64,000 nucleotides of DNA, from NCBI GenBank assembly GCA_947626155.1, contig CANQRC010000001.1:1-64000 (forward strand). Direction: 5' to 3'. Of the stretch, positions 59,318 to 64,000 are shown in pieces (position 1 is the first letter of the stretch; the number at the start of each line of letters is the position of its first letter). The notes beneath the pieces were generated by a model. The model searched no databases. It saw only the letters and a list, made by a program, of their open reading frames with translations, and was not told where the DNA came from. Origin of the DNA: an uncultured Clostridia bacterium. GTDB lineage: Bacteria > Bacillota > Clostridia > Christensenellales > UBA1242. A program made the translations under genes and the position numbers.

Positions 59318-60601
59318 ATGGAAAGCGTTAGAGTTCCGCTTGCCGAAAGAATGAGGGCAACCTCTTTTGAAGATTTTGTTGGGCAAGAACATATTGTTGG
59401 AAAAAACAAATTGTTGTATCGCGCAATATCCACAGGGTCGGTGGGTAGCTGTATTTTTTATGGTCCACCGGGAACGGGAAAAACAACTTTGGCTGGAATT
59501 ATTGCCAAAATGTTGAACGCCAATATTGAAAAACTCAACGCGGTTTCAAGCGGCGTGGCTGACGCAAAAGCGGTTATTGAGCGCGCAAGAAGCCAAAAGC
59601 AGATGTTTGGAACTGACACCTACCTTCTTTTGGACGAGTGCCACAGGTGGAACAAGGCGCAAAGTGACTGCGTTCTTCAAGCAATTGAGGAGGGGAGCAT
59701 CTATTTTATTGGCTCAACCACGGAAAACCCTTACACAAGCATGACGCGAGCAATTGTTTCGCGTTGCAGCGTTTTTGAGTTTAAAAAACTAAGCGAAAAA
59801 GATGTTTTGAAAGTGCTTGAACGCGCGCTGAAAGACAAAGAAAAGGGCCTTGGACAATACAAGACAGATGTCAGCGACGAGGCGCTGAAATTTTTGGCGT
59901 TTGCGTGCAATGGGGACGTGAGAACGGCGCTTAATTCTTTGGAACTTGCAGTGCTTTCCACAAAAATGGGAAAGGACAAAATCATTCATGTTGACAAAGA
60001 GGCAATGGCGGAATGTTTGAACAAAAGGCCGCTTTCGCTGGATGAAAATATGTATTATGACTATCTTTCGGCGTTTTGCAAGAGCCTCAGGGGGTGCGAC
60101 GAGGACGCCGCACTTTATTATGCGTTTAGAATGATTAAGGCGGGGATTGACCCACTGATTATTGCTCGGCGAATGATTGCCCACGCGTCGGAAGATGTTG
60201 GAATGGCTGACAGCAACGCGCTTTTGCTTGCCACAAGCGCCATGTATGCCTGCGAAAAAATTGGGCCGCCGGAATGCTATTTAAGCCTGACGCACGCAAT
60301 AATTTACATATGTGAGGCGGAGAAGTCAAACAGCGTTGTGAACGCCATGAACATGGCAATGGCTGATGCGGAAAGTGAGCGCGAGGACCAAGTACCAAAC
60401 CACTTAAAAAATCATCCAAGCACAAACAGAGACGGTCACGGAAAATATAAATATCCACACGATTACGGCGGCTATGTTGAACAACAATATATGCCAGACC
60501 ACTTGAAAGACCGAATTTATTATGTTCCAAGTGAAAATGGAAGAGAGAAAAATTTAATTCGCAAAAAATTCTCAAAAAATGGCTTTAAAATTAAAAAATA
60601 A
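59318..60601 (+). CDS. rarA: Replication-associated recombination AAA ATPase RarA (MgsA)
   Basis: RarA works at stalled forks and gaps. The 427-residue protein begins RVPLAERMRATSFEDFVGQEH, has Walker A GPPGTGKTTLAG, Walker B LLLDECHRW (Cys where DEIH is common), sensor 1 IGSTTENP and the MgsA C-terminal domain (LAEALNK-type and HVDDVGMAD-like ASEDVGMADSN). The length is standard. It has a predicted leaderless promoter. Confidence 0.95.
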   Translation: MESVRVPLAERMRATSFEDFVGQEHIVGKNKLLYRAISTGSVGSCIFYGPPGTGKTTLAGIIAKMLNANIEKLNAVSSGVADAKAVIERARSQKQMFGTDTYLLLDECHRWNKAQSDCVLQAIEEGSIYFIGSTTENPYTSMTRAIVSRCSVFEFKKLSEKDVLKVLERALKDKEKGLGQYKTDVSDEALKFLAFACNGDVRTALNSLELAVLSTKMGKDKIIHVDKEAMAECLNKRPLSLDENMYYDYLSAFCKSLRGCDEDAALYYAFRMIKAGIDPLIIARRMIAHASEDVGMADSNALLLATSAMYACEKIGPPECYLSLTHAIIYICEAEKSNSVVNAMNMAMADAESEREDQVPNHLKNHPSTNRDGHGKYKYPHDYGGYVEQQYMPDHLKDRIYYVPSENGREKNLIRKKFSKNGFKIKK

Positions 60602-60695
60602 TCAATTTTTGACACATTTTTTGTTAAGAAATTATGGGCTAGAAAAATATATTTAATAAAAAAATAAAATTTTACAAATTTAAGGAGAAGAAATT

Positions 60696-61634
60696 ATGTT
60701 TGGAAGAAGAGCAGATGGGGTTAAGGTTAAGGATTTGCCAATTATTGACAAGGCTATGCCCTATTTTATGCCAATGAGAATTGATGCGGTGAATTTGTAT
60801 GAACAGGCAATTGATTGCGCGCCAATTGACAAGTTTATTTTGGAGCAGAAAAAACTGACCGGCATTCACTACACTTACACAGAAATTTTGATGGCTGCAG
60901 CAATAAGAATGTTGTATGAAAGACCAAAGACAAATAGATTCATCAACAACTGCGTGGTATATCAGCGAAAATATGTTTCAGTTTCTATCAGCGTCAAGAA
61001 AAAACTCACCGACGACGGCGAAGAGATGACCCTTAAAATGTTTTTCACGGGGCGTGAGAGCCTGCCAGAAGTGAAGAAAATTTTTGATGAAGAAGTTGAA
61101 AAGAACGTCAATGCCGCTCCCGAAACGCACGGAACAACAAAAACCGCTGGATTTTTGTGCCACCTTCCTGGCTTTTTGTTTAAGTTTGCAATGGCGTGCC
61201 TGCGCTTTGGGGACAACCATGGGCTTCTTCCAAGAAAACTTTTGGACGTCAGCCCTTTCCACACAAGCATTTTTGTGGCAGATTTGAAGAGCATCCATCT
61301 TGACGCGCTTTATCACCACCTTTACAATTTTGGGAACACAACCATTTTTGGCACGCTTGGAAAGGTTTATTATGAGCCTGTTGCCGACCGCTCTGGCAAT
61401 GTTGAAACAAAGAAACTTATCAAAACCAAGTTCTCGCTTGACGAAAGAGTTTGCGACGGGCTTTATTATTCAAACAGCCTAAAACTTTTGAGGTCTTATT
61501 TTGAAAATCCAAACCTTTTGCTTGAACCTCTTCCAGAGCCAGAACTTACGGGCAGGGCGCTGAAGAAAAAACTTAAAAAAGATAAAAAGGAACAAAAGAA
61601 GAAAGCCAAATTAGAGAAAAAAGCGAGCAAATAA
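60696..61634 (+). CDS. E2-acyltransferase-like protein without catalytic His
   Basis: The 312-residue protein resembles the catalytic domain of 2-oxoacid dehydrogenase E2 / chloramphenicol acetyltransferase folds: a helical start, GFLCHLPGFLFKFAM, PFHTSIFVADL, and FSLDERVCDGLYY where E2 has DHRVxDGA. The His of HxxxDG is Glu here, so acyl transfer by the normal mechanism is unlikely. No lipoyl or E1-binding domain is present. The last ~45 residues are a Lys-rich coil. The RBS is AAGGAG; the gene has its own terminator. Confidence 0.75.
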   Translation: MFGRRADGVKVKDLPIIDKAMPYFMPMRIDAVNLYEQAIDCAPIDKFILEQKKLTGIHYTYTEILMAAAIRMLYERPKTNRFINNCVVYQRKYVSVSISVKKKLTDDGEEMTLKMFFTGRESLPEVKKIFDEEVEKNVNAAPETHGTTKTAGFLCHLPGFLFKFAMACLRFGDNHGLLPRKLLDVSPFHTSIFVADLKSIHLDALYHHLYNFGNTTIFGTLGKVYYEPVADRSGNVETKKLIKTKFSLDERVCDGLYYSNSLKLLRSYFENPNLLLEPLPEPELTGRALKKKLKKDKKEQKKKAKLEKKASK

Positions 61635-61650
61635 CTCGCTTTTATTTTTA
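61619..61650 (+). terminator. Terminator after the E2-like gene
   Basis: AAAAGCGAG and CTCGCTTTT form a perfect 9-bp stem with CAAATAA loop and a T-rich run. Confidence 0.85.
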
Positions 61651-61803
61651 TATACTTTCATTATTCATTAAGCATCCTTTTTGCACCCATTTCCCATTTT
61701 TTTGACAAAAAAATTCCCGAAATCAGTTTGACGGCAAAGTGACGGCAGATTTTGAATAATTTTGTAAAATATTGTAAAAAATTCAAAATTTTGACATAAA
61801 GAG

Positions 61804-61832
61804 TTGACTAAAAAAGACCTCTAAATTATAAT
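61804..61832 (+). promoter_or_regulatory. Sigma-A-type promoter for the 61858 regulator
   Basis: TTGACT and TATAAT are separated by 17 nt; AAGGAGG and ATG 61858 follow. Confidence 0.7.
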
Positions 61833-61857
61833 CGTTTGTGTTTACTAAGGAGGTCTA

Positions 61858-62418
61858 ATGAAAAATAACAACATTATTTGGGCGAAAACAATCCTGTCGG
61901 TTTATCGCTATTTGGAGAGAATTTCGGGGGCAATTGATAAAATTGTTTTGCAGTGTGGGCTGAACTGCCAAAACGTCTCCGTTCAAAATTATATTTTAAA
62001 CAACACCTATTCTGTTTCGCAAAAAATTATTGACTTGTCAGAAAGGAAAGTGACCTTAATCAATTTGAAAGTTTTGATTGAGGACACGCTGACGGAAATA
62101 TCAAAAAAGGATGCCGAAATTTTGATTTTAAGATTTTTTGACGGTCAAAAAGTAAAAGATATTTGCGCGCTTAAAAATTTGAGTATGAGGACGGCTTTTA
62201 GAAAAATTGAAAGCGCCGTGACGGCTTTTTCAAGCAGGCTTGTCATGAAGGGCTACACCTCCAGCAAATTTGAAAATATTCTTAAAAACGAGGGCTGGAT
62301 TAACAATGTTTTCATCAGACTTTCCGCCAAAAATGTTGACGAATTTGAACTTTCAAAGGTGTTTTTAGCCAAGGCGGTTTCTATGAATCAAAGTTCATTT
62401 TCGTCAAACTCAAAATAG
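61858..62418 (+). CDS. Sigma-region-4-like HTH protein (possible ArpU-type regulator)
   Basis: The 186-residue protein carries a region-4-like helix-turn-helix near residues 80-125: EISKKDAEILILRFFDG followed by VKDICALKNLSMRTAFRKIE. There is no region 2, so it is not a full sigma factor. Proteins of this type, such as ArpU, switch on phage late genes in Firmicutes, and a terminase gene lies 0.9 kb downstream. Its 3' end overlaps the convergent SH3 gene by 31 nt. The phage link is inference. Confidence 0.7.
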   Translation: MKNNNIIWAKTILSVYRYLERISGAIDKIVLQCGLNCQNVSVQNYILNNTYSVSQKIIDLSERKVTLINLKVLIEDTLTEISKKDAEILILRFFDGQKVKDICALKNLSMRTAFRKIESAVTAFSSRLVMKGYTSSKFENILKNEGWINNVFIRLSAKNVDEFELSKVFLAKAVSMNQSSFSSNSK

Positions 62419-63194
62419 TCTCCGTGCCTTATCTTCTTTTTGGAGCGCTTTAAAGATTTTTGCTTTGCCTTGCTTAGTTGCATTATTTTTGACGGCTTGA
62501 TTAAAAAGTAAAGAATAAGCACGCTTGGAATTGCTATTGCAAAAACAAGTAAAATTTTTGTGCCCGTTGAAAGCGCCTGAAATTGGTTGGTCTGGGCGGC
62601 AAAAAGCATCTCTTCGCTTACAATATCAAATCTTTCACTGTTAAGCTGAAAGTTTTTGAGCGGATTGTTGTAAATAAATTGCGAAAAAACATAGCCTTCA
62701 AGCGCTTTGCCGTCAACTTCTGCCTTTACATAATACCAAGTGCAGTTGTCCTCAGTGAAATATTCGCCGCTTTTTATTCCGCAGTAGTCGAGGCTGACAT
62801 TTTTGTTCAATTTGTCGGTTAAAACAAGCGAAGAACTGTTTGCTTCTTCATACAAATTTGGATAAATCACGCTGAACTCGTGCTTGTAATAGGCGTTTTG
62901 GGGCGTTCCGTTCATAAGCACAACATCCTCTTTTTTAACATAGCCGCTCACGCCGTTGTAGGACGCCTTGAAATAACTTCCGCTTGGCTGCCCAATTTGA
63001 ACAAAATATGAGAGCGGGATTTCAAACAAAATGCTGTCCTCGTTTGGGAAAGAATATAAAAACACGCCGCTATCTTCAATTTTTCCAAAGCAATTCATTT
63101 GGGCAAACGTCACATTTGTCCTCAGGCTGACGCAGAACAAAATTGCAGCCGCCAGCATTAAAATTTTTTGAAGTTTTTTAGTTAAATTTTTCAT
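62388..63194 (-). CDS. Secreted/anchored protein with SH3-like domains and C-terminal membrane helix
   Basis: The 268-residue protein has a signal peptide (about residues 1-32), two bacterial SH3-like segments (residues ~45-92, ending in GVSGYVKKEDVVL, and ~105-175, ending in LEGYVFSQFIY), a membrane helix at about 215-235 and a basic C-terminal cytoplasmic tail. SH3b domains bind cell-wall peptides or glycans, so a wall-contacting role is likely. No enzymatic domain is present. Confidence 0.82.
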   Translation of the reverse strand: MKNLTKKLQKILMLAAAILFCVSLRTNVTFAQMNCFGKIEDSGVFLYSFPNEDSILFEIPLSYFVQIGQPSGSYFKASYNGVSGYVKKEDVVLMNGTPQNAYYKHEFSVIYPNLYEEANSSSLVLTDKLNKNVSLDYCGIKSGEYFTEDNCTWYYVKAEVDGKALEGYVFSQFIYNNPLKNFQLNSERFDIVSEEMLFAAQTNQFQALSTGTKILLVFAIAIPSVLILYFLIKPSKIMQLSKAKQKSLKRSKKKIRHGDYFEFDENEL

Positions 63195-63286
63195 AGCACC
63201 ATTTTAGAACAAAAATTTTTTATGGCAATAGAAGAAAAATGTCTATTTGTCGTTTTTTTTATTCCATTTTGTAGAGGAGGGTTTTT

Positions 63287-64000
63287 ATGGAAATTGTAAA
63301 GGACATTTTGAGGATTGAACGCGAGATTGACACACGCTACAACTCAAACAAGTTGAATTTTTATAACAAAAAAGGCAAAAAGCACAAAAAACAAATTGCT
63401 TTTCACAAAAATAAGCACCGAAATCGCTGGGTTTTTGGAGGAAATCGGTCGGGCAAAACGGAATGTGGGGCGGTTGAGGTGGTTTATCTTGCCACGGGAA
63501 CGCATCCTTATAAGAAAAACAAAGTCACAGAGGGTTGGGTGGTCAGCCTGTCGCGAAGTGTTCAGAGGGATGTGGCTCAGCGGAAGGTTTTGCAGTATTT
63601 GCCAGAAAGTTCCATAGAAAAAATTGTCATGGTCAGCGGCGGACAGGACAGCGCCGAAAACGGGATTATTGATTTTATTCTTGTCAGGTCTCAGGCGGGC
63701 GGAACAAGCCGAATTGGCTTTAAAAGTTGTGACCAAGGCCGAGAGAAGTTTCAGGGCGCGTCGCTTGACTATGTTTGGTTTGACGAGGAGCCGCCTTTTG
63801 ACATTTATCTTGAATGCAAAATGAGGGTCATGGACAGGCAGGGCGAAATTTTTGGCACAATGACGCCGCTGAAAGGCCTTACTTGGGTTTACAACACAAT
63901 TTATCTTAACGAAAAGCAGGACAAAGAGGTTTGGTTTGAGACAATGGAGTGGGCGGACAACCCGTTTCTTTCCAAAAAAGAGATTGAAAGCATGACAAAA
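63287..64000 (+). CDS. Phage terminase large subunit, N-terminal part (cut by window end)
   Basis: The open frame runs 238 codons to the window end. Residues ~46-65 hold a Walker A VFGGNRSGKTE, and FDEEPP in DYVWFDEEPPFD is the Walker B with catalytic Glu; GTMTPLKGLTW follows as the coupling motif. TerL is the ATPase-nuclease that packs DNA into phage heads. AGAGGAGG precedes ATG 63287. It marks a prophage or phage remnant beginning at the right edge. The small subunit was not seen before it. Confidence 0.88.
   Translation, partial: MEIVKDILRIEREIDTRYNSNKLNFYNKKGKKHKKQIAFHKNKHRNRWVFGGNRSGKTECGAVEVVYLATGTHPYKKNKVTEGWVVSLSRSVQRDVAQRKVLQYLPESSIEKIVMVSGGQDSAENGIIDFILVRSQAGGTSRIGFKSCDQGREKFQGASLDYVWFDEEPPFDIYLECKMRVMDRQGEIFGTMTPLKGLTWVYNTIYLNEKQDKEVWFETMEWADNPFLSKKEIESMTK

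Overview
The window looks like chromosome of an uncultured, endospore-forming, low-to-moderate-GC Firmicute, most likely a gut-type clostridial lineage. Support: a pro-sequence-bearing sigma-K, a SpoVM-like peptide, a YlbJ-like membrane protein and a PdaB-like deacetylase; RNase J; an FtsY without a long acidic domain; a two-OB-fold SSB-like protein; acetate-forming Pta-AckA; and clostridial ferredoxin/thioredoxin-reductase types. Spacers are very AT-rich and most genes carry AGGAGG- or GAGGTTTT-type ribosome binding sites. No rRNA and no CRISPR array were seen; the only tRNA is tRNA-Ser(GGA).

Layout: 1-4.6 kb holds the end of a calcium-type P-ATPase, an MFS-like protein, prfB with its programmed +1 frameshift, and tsaD. 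4.7-14.3 kb has a TrhP-type U32 protein, a short alaS behind a tandem-hairpin leader, a DUF4097-like membrane protein, rmuC, a cytosolic subtilase and murG. 14.5-29.4 kb has a type IIA topoisomerase pair (topo IV-like), pdaB-like, SSB-like, gpmI, greA, rnj, a TrmR-like methyltransferase, a PAP2 phosphatase, tsaE-tsaB and an acidic zinc-ribbon protein. 29.4-38.4 kb is the most unusual part: a 1328-residue surface protein with a cytoplasmic coiled coil, two half-size TSUP transporters, a ferredoxin, a degenerate Ppx/GppA-like protein, a membrane-anchored degenerate HtrA-like protein and a divergent MreB-like protein. 38.4-47.5 kb is housekeeping: HAD, tRNA-Ser, an N-formylglutamate-amidohydrolase-like protein, GT2-TPR, DegV, a HIT-RNase HI fusion, YlbJ, Pta-AckA and rpmF. 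47.6-53.8 kb is the plsX-rnc-smc-ftsY block. 53.8-61.6 kb has an SDR, sigK, a diadenylate-cyclase-like protein, a thioredoxin reductase without NADPH motifs, the SpoVM-like peptide, rarA and an E2-like protein lacking its catalytic His. The right edge enters a probable phage region: a sigma-region-4-like regulator, an SH3 membrane protein and a terminase large subunit cut by the window end.

Threads joining distant genes: t6A tRNA modification (tsaD, tsaB, tsaE); 5-hydroxy/methoxy-uridine tRNA modification (TrhP-like and TrmR-like); sporulation (sigK, SpoVM-like, YlbJ, PdaB-like); and ferredoxin-linked redox (ferredoxin plus a thioredoxin reductase of the non-NADPH type). The best candidate for something undescribed is the run at 34.6-38.3 kb, where enzyme-like folds that have lost their catalytic residues sit beside an actin-like protein. 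A second regulatory theme is three genes whose -10 box lies exactly 6 nt before the ATG with no ribosome binding site, which predicts leaderless mRNAs.
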